64,000 bases of DNA from Emmonsiellopsis sp. PD_33 (GCA_032988165.1 JANTQF010000087.1:55857-119856), one strand, 5' to 3'; numbered from the stretch's first letter, positions 11,387-23,800 are shown. The notes: a model not told the origin generated them from the sequence alone. Program-made: numbers and translations.

Positions 11387-12622
11387 CTACCATGCCTCCA
11401 AGGCGTCCCGCATATCCTTCAATTGGCCCGCAAACTCGGGCTCAGTCGCAAGATTCCTAACCTCCTGCGGATCCGCTTCCAAATCATAAAGTTCTTCCGG
11501 CGGACGGCGGATATGGGACTTCAATGTGCGAGAACCAAGCATTGGCCGGTCTGAATTGCGAAGCCCCTCCCAGGACAGCGAACCGTATAGATCCGCTGCG
11601 AAGGGGAAGTCGAGTTTCCGGGCGATGTTCCGATGGTATTTGAAACTTCTCGTGCGCATGTACCGGGTAGGGCAGTAGTTGGTAACTTCGTGGAAAGTAT
11701 GAAAGCCAAAAATGAGCGTCCCTGGCGCCTGCCCCTGATCTCCAGATGATCAACCCAGTCCAAAAATGTGGGTAGGATGTCGATATAGGAGATCATGTTG
11801 GGATTTTTAATACCGGGATCACCCTCTGGGCGGCGGATGATTAGGGGTAGTCGAACCCCGGCGTCGTAGAGGGTTGTTTCAGAGTTGACAAAGGGTGGTC
11901 CGTTGTCGCTCATGAACACGACTAATGTATCATTGGCTAATCTGGCGTTCTCAAGTGCAGCCAGGATTAACCCGACGCCCTGATCCAATCTATGAATCGA
12001 TCGGTAATACTCCGCAAGTTCCAACCGAACCCCTGGCACGTCGCTGAGGAATGGAGGTATCTTGGCATCCGCAGGCGTATAATGAGACGGCGTGATACGG
12101 ACATCTGTGATATTTTCCCCATTCCCAAAACCGGACCGTGTCAAATCTCGATGCGGATCGATATACCCAACCGTAAGAAGGAATGGTTTCTGCCCCGAGG
12201 TCGATCTGTCGAAGAACGCAGCAGCCCGATCAGCCACCCAGGCTACATCACCGGTATCACTCTCTTCGCGGATCTCCCAGGGATACAGCCTCGGGACCGA
12301 CATGGACTTTGCCGATAATGCCCGTTAAATATCCCAGGTCTCTCAGCAATTTTGGTGCGGTTTCGACATGGTCAAATGTGGTGAAATGATGGCGGTCGTT
12401 GTTTAAGCCATATTGTCCGTTCTCGTGCGTTTGCAATCCGGTGTAAATTACTGAGCGACTAGCACTGCAAGAAGCCGTGCTGGTGAAAGCCATATCGAAT
12501 AGGGCTCCTTGGGCAGCGAGCTTGTCGATATTCGGTGTCTGGATTGTGTCTTCGCCATAGCAGCCCAGATACTTGCCCAGGTCGTCTGCAATGAGCAGCA
12601 AAATATTATTTTTCTTGGCCAT
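11387..12622 (-). pseudogene. Decayed sulfatase (sulfamidase/N-sulfoglucosamine type)
   Basis: Formerly a formylglycine-dependent sulfatase removing sulfate from sugars. The amino-terminal part (from ATG 12622) is intact: LLLIADDLG with metal-binding Asp, then SCSASRSVIYTG, where the Cys is the formylglycine precursor. Reading breaks at about 12284-12290: HVGPEAV continues as YPWEIREESDTG only after a frame change. The middle part is again good, with SDNGPP and ISYIDILPTFLDW. At about 11705-11712 the frame breaks once more: RRQGRSF joins FHTFHEVTNY in another frame, and roughly 20 residues usual in the family appear to be missing. The carboxyl end (PPEELYDLEADPQEVRNLA) is well preserved to the stop. 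Two separate lesions argue for a pseudogene rather than one read error. Confidence 0.82.
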
Positions 12623-15548
12623 TTCCCACCCTATTTTCCCGCGCAGTATGTTTATTAGGAGCTCGTGGGCATAAAATCACTTAACATACCTCTTTATGTA
12701 TATATTACATGGGCGTCAAGCATATTTAAGTCTGTCTTGCGGTTGCAAAGCTGAGAAGTGGGATATCGGGTAAATCCCGTCGGCTCTCACTTGCGAGCCC
12801 CCAGACAACCAGGAATTCGCGGATATCGCCTCCCAGATAATCCGACCATTTTCATTCCCCATATCCAATTATGAGCAGGGATTTTAACCCCGCAGTTCTC
12901 GAACCCGCCGCCCTTCTGCGTGTATGCTGAGGTGGGCGATTTGGAGGTTCCCTGATCTCCTCGCTGATATCGGTATATAGAACGGATAGTAGTTATCGGG
13001 ACCCCACGGCTGCGGCAGAGATTTTATGATGCATGTTCTGCATAACAAAAAAGCAGAGTTCCAGGAAACGGCGCCCACGTCATATCGAAGTAGATGGCTT
13101 CATTCTCTGAAACTTAGAAATCACGATAAGTTGCCGTGAAGGATTCAAGTTCTTCAATGTATAGGCCCAGGGGGTAATAGCGGAGGTGCCATGGAACTTG
13201 GCTTTGCCGTAACTGGTAACAGGGCCTATAAATAGTCGTTCATAGGTTTATTCCACGGTACTTTCAAGAGGGTATGTATCACAAAATAGTAATAAATGAA
13301 GCAAGAGTGTAGTATCCGAGCCAGTTGGATATCACGTGACGGACAGAAGTCCGGATTGGGTTAGACCCAAGATGCACCCGCCACGCCCCGCAGCCACGTT
13401 AGACGCGCGCGTGAAGTGGCGGCACGCGACAGAAAGTGAAAAGAAACACGCGACGGCCTGCTGAGACAAAGGACGGGTTGTATGGGCGTGGCTGGTGGGC
13501 GACAGGCTGTTTCTCGGCATGGAGAAGTCTGGATTAAGGTTGTATGCAGCCAAGCCCAGGGCAATGATGCCCAGCTCGAGTGGTCGCAGGCTGGGGTTGC
13601 ATTGGCCTGGCCGGAGCAACGTTACATTGCTACCAGCTGTGCCCTCCTTGCAATCGGGTACAACCCGCGAGCGAGGGCGGATGATGAATGGTATTGAGCA
13701 ATTGAGTAGGTGAAAGAGTCGCTGGGCTAGGACCTTTACAAAGTGACGAGCAGAGGAGAGATGTATGTTGATCAAGACTGATGTGCGCAGAAAATAAAGT
13801 GTATGGAGAGCTTCGACGGCTTCTAGAGCCTTACCGAAAGAGGAAATTGTCACGTCGGGGTAAGCTGTGGTCTGTGCGGGCAGCCGGGCGCTGATTGGCT
13901 GCTGGCGGTACAGGACAATACGGGTCATGTAAGATTGGTATGTTACCCGTATGGTCGTTACAGCGTACGGGCTGGTATCGCCGAATGTTTCCTCACGACA
14001 TCCTGATACAGACGGCGTGGTTTTAGCTTCAATATTCATATCTGATCTGATGAAGTGGTGGACAGAGGTTCTGTTGCTGTTGGCTGGGCTCCATTAGAAA
14101 TACGAAGCACCAACAGCCAGGAACGTTACAGCCCGCCGAGCGTTCGCCGCATGCTACCCCGTATTATTGGATTCGCCGCGATCAACACGCACTACGCGGC
14201 TCTGCTTCCACTCTGCTGCCACCTCCACGCCGCGCCTTTGGACTGATATCGCCGTGGCCAGCAATTCCACCCTGGATGTCACCCCGTTTGGCGCTCTCCC
14301 CACCGCGACATGACGTTGTGTCCGCATGGGAGCTACCTGTGTTTGGCTGGGAACTCGCCCGAGTTCGGCCACCAACGCCCTTTCGCCGGTCTCCCAGCCT
14401 CAACATTCGAAACAAATCACCAACGCTTCTTTATTCGTGTCTTCGATGGCTAAACAAGGGCGTCTGGAGACTGGCATTGCTGAAACGCTGCTTGTCCATC
14501 CAACCCCAGCAGCTTACTGACCGTCTCCGCGCTCTCATTCCCTGTTCCCTCCCACCTGGTGCATGGTTCCACTCCCAGGTACCACCACAAGAAGCCACCC
14601 ACCTAGAACCACTCCTGTTCACTATCCCTCTAATATACCACCTCTTAATCTTGTGTTTACTTTCGGCTTTCTTTTGTTTTTCATGCAGACTGAGACCACT
14701 TCCCCTTACGACACCCTCCCCGACCCACGATCGCCACCGGGGTAACCAGTCGCGCCATCAGCGACGACTACGGCCAGCACAAATTACTAGACCCGGGCAG
14801 CCAGCACAGAGGAGCAAGGAAGCGCTGTCTAGCCAGAGGCACCCGGCCAAGCAAGCGTGAGCTCTGGGAGACAAAAGTAAATATCCAAAGCAAGCGGAGC
14901 CACTGCGCCTGCAACGTTGCTCGGCCACCGCTGCAGTCTTTGGCCTAGAGATCGATCTCAAGTTGCACTCGACTAAGTGGTGGTTGCCCTTGGCTATCAT
15001 TTACCTGGTCTCTGGCCTTCAAATTGTCCTGGCGCTTCCCTGAAGTACAAGGTACATCATCATACACGCCGTGGTGTCCCTGTTATGTAGTACCCGGTAC
15101 AAGTTTAGCCCTTCTGTTACCCTGCTATATGTACGACCCCTTCCGCCCCTCCGCTGTTGATACCTGTTGCTTACGCTCAAAAGTACCCTCCGCACCCCTA
15201 TCTCTTGACACGGCAACCTCTCTGGGCCATCTTCTCGACGTTTCACCACGGCGGATTGGGGTTATCTCTGTCGTCTCCCGTCTCCCAAAAACGAACAATA
15301 AGTTATTGGTACACAGTGGCCTCCCGAACCTGAAATCGAATTATTACCTCGTTCATATATGGCCTAAGCTCCCGAACCAAAGGATCTATGACCTGTGTGG
15401 GCTCTCGTTAACCTTACGTCTCGAACCCTCGTTTGTGCTTTGACCGATATACACAATATCCTGAGCACTGTGCCCCTACATCCGCGCCTGGTTTCTCGCA
15501 TTAAGGTGACACTTGGGGTAGCATAGTGTCGATATCATATTACTCGCC
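12623..15548. other. Long intergenic/leader region before the hexokinase-like gene
   Basis: About 2.9 kb with no supported gene. The part from about 13800 to 15548 is rich in CT stretches typical of long fungal 5' leaders and promoters. Frames such as minus 13332-14039 (235 residues) and plus 14276-14860 (194 residues) are open but have no domain, and look like chance frames in GC-balanced sequence. Confidence 0.4.
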
Positions 15549-17282
15549 ATGGAGGAAATACTCGCGAAGGCGACCCGTCGCGTACAGGAGCTGTTTCGCG
15601 ATTTTCTAACACTGCTCAAGCGCATGGTAGCATTGTCCTCCCGACCTTCAGACTCATCACGCCCCAAGCGAAGATCGTTCAGCGGGGGGAAACGGCGACG
15701 GCGGACTCTAGATGACCTAGCACAGGAGGTCAAAGAGCTATTTACTGGCCATTTGAACTCATCAAATTTGCTATCCATGTCGAAAAAGATCCGCACCCAG
15801 ATCAATGCCGCTGCCACATCAAGCCCTGTCTCTATGCTTCCGTCATTCAACCATACGCTACCTACCGGCAAGGAGAAGGGTACATATGTTGCATTGGACG
15901 TGGGAGGATCGACATTTCGAGTTGCCTTGGTTGAGCTCTCTGGGGATGGACACTTGAAGATTGTGCGCATGAAAACATGCCCGATTGACGAAACGATAAA
16001 GCTGTTGGAAGGGAGGGCATTTTTCGAGTGGATGGCAGAAAGAATAGAAGAGATGCTTCATGACGGCCAGGAAAAATACGGCCACGATTCGGAACCCGTG
16101 GTTATGGGTATGTCCTGGTCATTCCCGATTGATCAGACATCGGTACGTAGCGGCCGCGTGCTATCTATGGGAAAGGGGTTTCTGTGCTCCAATGGCACAA
16201 CTGGTGAAGATCTGGCCGAGTTGATTATGGAGGCCTGTAAAAAGCGAAACCTCAATGTCGAGATCCACGCAATACTCAACGACAGTTCCGCCACCTTGCT
16301 CTCCCGTGCATATACGGATACTTCGACACGAGTGTCGTTAATCTTGGGGACCGGAACAAACGCTGCCATCCATTTCCCTGTCCATGCCATTGGAATCGAC
16401 AAGTTTGGGAATAGGTCAGCAGAGTGGTTTGCACAGGCGAATAACGTCATTGTCAACACCGAACTAAGTATGTTTGGTGGCAAAGGGGCTTTACCCACGA
16501 CCCCCTGGGACGACGTGCTGAACCGCACCCATCTAAAGCCCGACTTTCAACCCCTAGAATATATGTGTACCGGGAGATATATAGGCGAAATTGTGCGTCT
16601 AATCATGGTCGATGCTGTGAAAACAGCAGGTCTGTTTAGTGGCCTATTACCAGACTCCCTGCGGACTCCATATTCATTCGACACAGCGATACCCGCCTTT
16701 ATCCAAGAAGACACATCGCCGTCACTTTCTGCCTCGTCAGCATACCTCCAAAAACACCACAACTTCGTCAACCCGCCATCCGCATCCGATCTCCAATTCC
16801 TAAAGAAAATATGCGACTCCATCACAACCCGCGCAGCCGCATACATAGCCACAGCCATCCATGCCCTCTGGTGCCTACGAAATAGCAACGAGGACCCTCC
16901 GACTCCCCCAACTCCTGACTCATCCATGAAAGGAGACCAGGACCTGGATTCGCTACAGACGTTAGAACATGCCGCCGCCAAGCGCCAGAGCACAAGCAGC
17001 ACGCTCAATGTCAGCATTGCTTGTGAGGGAGCCGTCATAAGCAAATACCCAGGTTTCCGCGAGCAGTGCCAGCAGTATCTGAACGAGCTAACGATGGAGG
17101 ACAAGCCAGATGGAACGCCTCCTTCGCCTCCTTTGTCGCCTAGTAACTCGGAGGTCGCGTCGCCGTCCAAACAACCCATTTCGTCGACTATTGCGGCGCC
17201 GACTATTATGCTTGACCTGGCGCCTGAGAGTGCAATTTTTGGCGCTGCAGTAGCTGTTGCTGTTGCGGTGGCGCAGGATTAG
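15549..17282 (+). CDS. xprF: Atypical hexokinase, XprF/HxkC-like regulator
   Basis: Single-exon hexokinase-fold protein of 577 residues. In Aspergillus the XprF/HxkC type is not a working glucose kinase but a negative regulator of extracellular protease and starvation responses. Sequence support: the phosphate-1 block reads LDVGGSTFRV (about 116-125) instead of LDLGGTNFRV; the sugar block SFPIDQ is present, but the usual WTKGF is SMGKGF; the phosphate-2 block is LNDSSATL (about 243-250, Asp245 kept) instead of NDTxGTL; the usual EWG glucose contact reads ELSMFGG. There is a basic extra amino-terminal segment (about 30-55) and Pro/Ser-rich inserts at about 440-470 and 525-550, absent from classical hexokinases. 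Convergent with the P450. Orthology to xprF is from memory; hxkD-type is the alternative. Confidence 0.88.
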   Translation: MEEILAKATRRVQELFRDFLTLLKRMVALSSRPSDSSRPKRRSFSGGKRRRRTLDDLAQEVKELFTGHLNSSNLLSMSKKIRTQINAAATSSPVSMLPSFNHTLPTGKEKGTYVALDVGGSTFRVALVELSGDGHLKIVRMKTCPIDETIKLLEGRAFFEWMAERIEEMLHDGQEKYGHDSEPVVMGMSWSFPIDQTSVRSGRVLSMGKGFLCSNGTTGEDLAELIMEACKKRNLNVEIHAILNDSSATLLSRAYTDTSTRVSLILGTGTNAAIHFPVHAIGIDKFGNRSAEWFAQANNVIVNTELSMFGGKGALPTTPWDDVLNRTHLKPDFQPLEYMCTGRYIGEIVRLIMVDAVKTAGLFSGLLPDSLRTPYSFDTAIPAFIQEDTSPSLSASSAYLQKHHNFVNPPSASDLQFLKKICDSITTRAAAYIATAIHALWCLRNSNEDPPTPPTPDSSMKGDQDLDSLQTLEHAAAKRQSTSSTLNVSIACEGAVISKYPGFREQCQQYLNELTMEDKPDGTPPSPPLSPSNSEVASPSKQPISSTIAAPTIMLDLAPESAIFGAAVAVAVAVAQD

Positions 17283-18766
17283 AATAATCTTCTCCTTTAT
17301 TTCCTTTTTTCCTTTTGCTGCTGTTTGTTGTCATTTACTGCGCGTTGGGGATATATGGTGTTGTATTTTTGTCGTTCCGATTGAAGCTAAATTTTATTTG
17401 TCAGCTGAAGCGATTCATCTATCACCTTTTATCCTATCCTCCCTTGTTCTCTTCTATATACTACACTACCGATACCTATTCATACGCTTTCCTCCACCCG
17501 TTCCCACCTGCGACCCCTTCCCCGCCCCCACTAGAGCTATCATACCTCTTCATATCCTCCCATTCTATGGATCTATTTTTACACCCTTATTTATAGCTTT
17601 TCCTCCCCTATTCTCTATTGCTCTTTCCATTTTTATCCTTTACCATCGAAGCGCATTACATTACATTATTATCATAAACCTCTTTTCCCATCTCGCATTT
17701 TCTTCCTTTTTTCTCGAATCCTACCTTTATTTCCATACTGATTTGATTGCTTGATGCTGTATTCTTGCATCGGGACAAAGAAAAAAAAGTTCCCGTTTCT
17801 TTCTTTCCTTTACCTTTCCGGATCCAATATGGGCGTCGCTATTTGATTACTCTCAATTGATTTATCGGTATGGGGAGTTTGAGGTCCTTTCTTTTTCTTT
17901 TTCTTTTCAGGGAACTTTTCTTAGAAGCTTAGGGCAAAGGGAAAGAGTGAATAAATCGCGATGGAGTTTTGTTCTTTTGTTATTGTTATTTCCCCACTTT
18001 GAGGATCCTACTTTTATCTCTTAAGGGTTAAGTTGAGCTGTGGCTGAGGTGTTTCAAGAGTTAGCATACAGAGCATATATATACATTATGGTAGGACTAG
18101 TTACCGTCCCAATCTCCTGAACTCGGATAACGGGTCATACGTGCTACTAATTAAGAGACATTTTTTTGTTGTGTTATTTTCCCCCATTCCATCTTTAACA
18201 GGTTTTCTTTTGGTTTGAAAGTGTGAATGAATGAATCTACTCTGTACTGTGATGATAATATAAATGAAATATAATGAGAACCCCCCTCCCCTGCCTTTCT
18301 TTCTATCCTGCTCTCTTTGTTACTTCTACTCCATAGCAGGAGCATTAATGAATCATTTCTTTGTTCATTCAATCCCTAGCCCTATAAATAAACAACTGCT
18401 TATGTGAAAGGCATGCATGCACATTACTTCATTTACCTACTCAGCAATAGCTATTGGGACAACAATGGGGAAAAATTAGTTAGAAATAAGAAAAAAGAAC
18501 AAGCAGAGCCAGCCAGGCCCCCCTTCCCATAAATGAACTTGGTTAAACTAAACACCATCTAACTAAACACCATGACAAGTAAAAAAAACAAAGGGCAGTA
18601 ATAGCAATTTATCCAGCCCATCCCTTCCCATCCCATTACCAGCCCAGTAACAACAAAAAACAAGGGTAGCATTTGCAATTTATCTCATTATCCCATCCCG
18701 TTACCCAGCCTGATAAAACCATAAACTAAAAACCTCAGAAAAACACGACAGGAGAAATAATACCAA
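17283..18766. other. Convergent 3' flanks, pyrimidine-rich
   Basis: About 1.5 kb between the stop codons of the hexokinase-like gene (plus) and the P450 (minus). The first 500 bases on the plus strand are strongly T/C-rich, as in 3' untranslated DNA, and frames open there (17257-17754) are low-complexity. No gene supported. Confidence 0.4.
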
Positions 18767-20557
18767 TCAAGGCCTCAACGACACCTTCGCCCCATGCCTA
18801 CTCGCGCATGTAACAGTAATCCCCTCCTGCCAGGGTTCCGGATCTCTCGACTCAATAGTCCGAAAATGCTGCATGAGCCGAATAGTCGCGTACGACGCCT
18901 CCGTAAGCGCGAATTGTTCTACATGAAAAATTAAGTTTAGTTAACACATCCACATCCACATCCACATCCACACACACGCACACACACACATCAACGAATG
19001 ACCTCGGTTAGGCGTTTTGGGGCGGGAGGGAAGGAAAGGAAAGGAAAACAAAAAAAGAAAATAGTTCAACTACTCACGACCAAGACAAATCCGCGGCCCG
19101 CCATTGAACGGCAGATACTCCCAACTGGGACGAATCTGCTCCCACCGTTCGGGTTTGAACTCTGCCGCGTCGGCGCCGTAGATGTCCTCGCGTCTGTGCA
19201 TCGCGTATATGCCGTAGTTGACAATGGTGCCCTTTGCTGCGAACACGGGAGATTTGCCGTCGGGTCCGCCGCCGCGGGGGAGGATGGTGTCGCGGTTTAC
19301 GGTGCGGGAGTTGTTGGCGACGATGGGCCAGAGGCGGAGGGCTATGGGGAGGAGGGGGTTAGAGAGGGGGGGATTTGAGCATGTTTGGCGGGAGGGGATG
19401 CGTACATTCATTAAGCACGTATTTGAGATACTTCATGTTCTTCATTTGCTCGAAAGTTGGTCGTCTGCCGGCCAGTTCTTCGACTTCTGTCTGTAGTTTC
19501 TGCCAAACGTCTGGCCGTTTCGAGATGATGTTCCACACATTGCCCAGCAGACTGGCTGTGGTGTCTCTGCCGGCGAGCAGGATATTGAGAGCCTCGGAAC
19601 GGAGCGTGAGGGGATCTTGGGTCTGCTCAACCAGTTCGCGTAGGAAGACATAGCGGCCTTCCTTCTCGTCCACTGGCAGTCTGCCTTCTTTCTTATCTTT
19701 GTAATCTTGCAATGCTTTCGCGACATATCGGTCTGCGAAGTCATGCACGATCTTCTTGGACTTGTCATTCTCGTGATCCGTGATGAAGTACTGGTCTAGA
19801 AGCATCCATCTGAGAGATTTGCCCATCGCTGTCGTGGCGTACGTGAATGCATCGCTGAAGCTGGGTTGCTCGGGGGTTGAGGTTTTTCCAAGCAGAGTGT
19901 TGGCAGACTGTCCAAACAGGAATTCGGTTGCGGAGTCAAGAGTGAGGTCGAAGAAGAGTTCCTGGAGGTCAACGGTGGCGCCGTCCTTGGGGACCCGTTG
20001 GATAAGATGTCCTATGTGAGTTTCAAATGTATCTAGGTCGGCGATCTGAGAGCGGGAGAAGTTTGGTCGCAGCATTGCTCTCGAATGTTCCCATTCTTTT
20101 CCATCTGCGGTGAAGATGCCTTCCCCGAACAGTGGGAGGAATCCCTTTTTTCTCAGGTGGGAGAGGTCATAATCTGAGAATTTACGAGAGAGTACTGTTT
20201 TTACGTTCTCTGGTTCGCAGGTGGTAATCACTGAGGCATAGTTAGCTTTATACAGCCCTCGCATCAATACACAGAGATTAACTCACTATGAGTCCCAAGA
20301 CTTTCGTGCGTATACGTGTTCCCATGTTTGTGAAAGCGCTTCTGGCCTGCCTCGAGGGAGGCATATCTCTTAGCATGTCCCACGATGTTGAGGACCAGAT
20401 CCAAGCCGAAGATAGGATCCCAGTGCGGGTAGACAGCAGCGGGTTTACAGCCGTTCTCTTTGATCATCCGGCGACGAGAAGCACCCACAGTCAAGTACAG
20501 ATATACTCTATACAGGGTGTAGATGCCCGCCCAGGCCGCGATGATGGGCAGCAACAT
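18767..20557 (-). CDS. Cytochrome P450, CYP52-like alkane/fatty-acid omega-hydroxylase
   Basis: ER-anchored heme monooxygenase that probably hydroxylates the terminal carbon of fatty acids or n-alkanes with NADPH-P450 reductase. Exons 20557-20287, 20230-19406, 19341-19078 and 18918-18767 give 503 residues, normal for CYP52. An amino-terminal membrane anchor comes first. The I-helix reads LLAGRDTTAS; the K-helix ExxR is NESLRL (Glu365, Arg368) completed across intron 2; PERW lies before the heme loop PFNGGPRICLGQ with Cys451, the heme ligand, completed across intron 3. Intron 3 contains a hexamer repeat. CYP52 assignment rests on the FGEGIFTADGKEWEHSRAML and heme-loop style. Thiolase and lipase elsewhere in the window could serve the same lipid route, though they are not clustered with it. 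Confidence 0.92.
18947..18990. repeat. CCACAT hexamer and CA microsatellite within P450 intron 3
   Basis: Four to five copies of CCACAT merge into a CA run, all inside the last intron of the P450 gene. It explains why this intron (about 159 bases) is longer than its neighbours. Confidence 0.7.
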
Positions 20558-20843
20558 GGTGGCGGCAGCGTAGGATGTATAGGGCGAATATGGTTTATCG
20601 TGATGTATACAGGTTTGTTATGGGACTACACAGGAGGTGGGAGGGTTAGTAGATATTGAACGCCAACGTCAGAGGAGCTGCAAGTAAATCACGAACAGCA
20701 GAGCCTTATGCAGGGGAACAATGAATAACTCACGTCGATTATTCCAGCTCACGTCACGCCTCGCCCAATACAGTCTTCGAGCAGCGAAGTTGGTCGAAAG
20801 CAACCATGGAACTGCAGCATCGAGAGAGTAGACCGCCCTCGCT

Positions 20844-20851
20844 TATTTATA
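20844..20851 (-). promoter_or_regulatory. TATA box, probable P450 promoter
   Basis: A consensus TATAAATA on the minus strand lies about 290 bases upstream of the P450 start codon, which would imply a leader of roughly 250 bases. No better TATA is seen nearer the gene. Confidence 0.35.
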
Positions 20852-20859
20852 CAGCGTCA

Positions 20860-23800
20860 ACAAAGCGCTTGAGTTGAATGGATCCACCCTGCCCATTATT
20901 AACTTCCAACAATGCGGGAATCATGCTCTATATCGGTCAGTTCTTTTGCGCCGGCCGGAAGCACTCCTAAACAGGGGGTCTATTGGCTTGCAAGTTGTCC
21001 GGCATGGGATCATTCGCTGCCAATACGCTGTGTACGACGGACTCGCCGACCCCGATCAGCACCACCGCCGACAGACCTGAGAGGCTGAGACCGACCACCA
21101 GATGCTTAATTAGTTATTGGGGGGTTAGAACAATGCAGGTGACGACATAAAACATACGCCCCCAGATGGACTCGCTGGGAACAACCATGTCCACCCAGCA
21201 TCGAGGAAACGGAGCACTGCTCAAACCGACGGATCCGAAGCTGAAAACTGCCGAAATTCCGTCTCTTTCATCACTGCTGGATGATCGGAGACATATCATT
21301 GCGCTACCCTGTGCCGCGGCTGCGGCCATTCCCTGATGAAGTGATCATGGTTCGGATGATTCGGTCGTTTTGCTCGATGGGCCGCCAGTTCACATGGGCT
21401 TAGAGGGAGGGGCTGGCTACTCCTCTGAGCACTTGGTCCGCCCGTTTACCCGTTGGCCTCTTGATCCTGTGCGTATCAGATCCAGGCCCTCGGGCAAAGC
21501 GGGTGTTGGAGGCTTGGTTCACCCCGCACGCCACCTCTCAAGGTTCCAGCAGAAGCCAAAAGGACCGCGTAACGGGAGGCTGCTGACGAGTTTCTCAGCG
21601 AGGTGGCATGTGCTATCAATTGGCTATCCCGGCTCAAACTCCTTGTCGCTGCTACTTTGTTAAGACAGCCTATAAAAAGACCATATAATCCGGAGCTGTC
21701 CCATTTCCAACAATAACGACGCCAATGTCAAGAGCAAAGTGCCAGACGGAGCCAGTTTCCACCGGCGGAACGTGAAGGATGAACAGAAATATCGTCTAAA
21801 AGTAGTCAAGCAAATATTTAAGATTTTTAGTTGGTTCCAGCTCCGCTCTAAATCACTTGCTAGCTAGCTAACTAACTAACTTAGTTAGTTAGTTACCCCG
21901 GACCCCGCTCGCAGACGACTCAGCCGTGCTGAAGATGCCAAATCTTCTTTTCAAGAAAAACGTTGGGGGCAAAGGGCTGCCTGTCATGCTTGATTCTGCT
22001 GCTGGGAATGGTTGAGGCTGAAGTCCTCTCTTCCTTCAACAACTCTTCCCCGAATTACCAATGCTCCAATTATTTCCAGAAACAAGCATGGGTGCACGTT
22101 TTCTCCGCAAGTCGCCGGATACGACCAAGGATAGTAACAACGGCAACTTTTCTTTATAATTTGTCATCCCGTCTCAGCTCTGGCGTTCTCCTGTCTAACA
22201 AATTACCCCAACACCCAGCGGTTTCTCGATTCTCTACCCAGTTGCATACACCTGCCCGGCGATAAGGCTGCCTCCATATGTGAATCCATGTCATTGAAAG
22301 TCACCGAGGGCAAGGGTTTTCATCTCGGATACTGCAGAATGCAGGAATGAAAATCCGCCTTGGATCCAGAATACAAAACCAATTCCCCGCTAGTTATATC
22401 AGAATGATCACTGCTGCACCCAGTTATGTTCCTAGTTCTTTGAAAAATGAAAGCAATTGATGCTTAGGAAGTGTTTGTTACGCTTTATTGTTTACCAATT
22501 TACTTTTTTCTATATATACCCTACCTTTATATACCCCAGCTTGCCCCTTTATGCCAACACAAACTAACGGCTAGCACCCAGCGCAGCGTATGCTTACAGC
22601 TTATGCTTACCCCTGAACAGTTCGCAATAAGTAGAATCATTGTATATGTTTCACAAACTGCAAATGCCGTGTATCAAGATATCCTCCGGGGCCCAACACC
22701 GGTTGGTTGGTGGTTCGTTCCAGAAGGTCCATACTGCATGACGTGTTACTGGAAAGTACCATTTGCAAGACAAAGGTAGGTAATCATCATATAATAGAGA
22801 GCTAATATTAGTAAATAGGCACCAGCATACTCCCCATTCTATACTTTGAAGCTGGCATTCAGGATGTCTCCGCATCAAATATAGGGAAAGCTCCGATTGG
22901 ATGCTTGTGCATACGGAATGGTAAAATGGAGTCGGGCATAGTCAAGAACACTATTCTCTATTCAAAAGGAGGGAAGTCCACTTCCCTTGTTTTGCTTTTC
23001 GCTATCGATATCTTACTCAAGCGAAGACTACAGTACTAGCCTTCGTTGTTCTATATACTTACACAGGGCTAATCCCTTGATATCCCCTTCGAACCTCTGC
23101 GGGAAGAGATGATAGCAATCTACTTTCTCTTCTCTTTAACACTCACTTGGTCTTTCTCAATACGATTCGTTGCAATGGCAGCTTTCGGATATACTTGTTC
23201 ATCAGCTACCGATATCAGAGCAGGACGTCTATTCATTCTTCCCAAGGATGAGTAGAAATCCGTGCTTCACCACATCGAGGTATACTATCCATCAGACAGC
23301 AAGCATGCGTGGTGTTCTTGTACTTACGATTTCCATTCCACCCACCACCGTCCCACGGAGCCCACCCGCCCGCTTCCCCCTTCGCATGCACTCACACCCT
23401 GGCCCGTTGAATATATATATCTAAGGGGTTAGAACCCCCTTCCCGCTCTCCCCCCCTATCACAGTTGGGGTTTAACATATCACCTAGGTCCCCTAGGATG
23501 TTTGTCAATGTGTGAATGAGTTACGATCAAGGCAATGGTGCGATGGTAGGTACGGAGCCATTGAAGGGATTTTAAGGAGAATGGACATGAGATACACAAC
23601 CATGAGAAACTCATTAGATGTAATTAGATATATATATAGGTAGATAGTTGGCAAGGGGGTTGTGTGACATTGCCTATGCATTATTTTCCCAAAAAGGATC
23701 TTCGTATCCAACATGCAATTTGGGTATGGTAGGGTATGATAAAAGAAAAAATATCCCTAACAGGGCTCGTTGGTCGATGATATGCAATAGGCAAGGCGAG

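Noticed and set aside
13332..14039. 235-residue minus-strand open frame
   Set aside because: No domain, signal, membrane span or homologous feel; lies in a promoter-like region and overlaps other open frames, so it is probably chance.
14276..14860. 194-residue plus-strand open frame upstream of the hexokinase-like gene
   Set aside because: Pro/Arg/Leu-rich composition of translated CT-rich leader DNA; no recognisable structure.
21370..21663. 97-residue plus-strand frame in the gene-poor stretch
   Set aside because: Low-information composition, no domain, no splice or promoter support.
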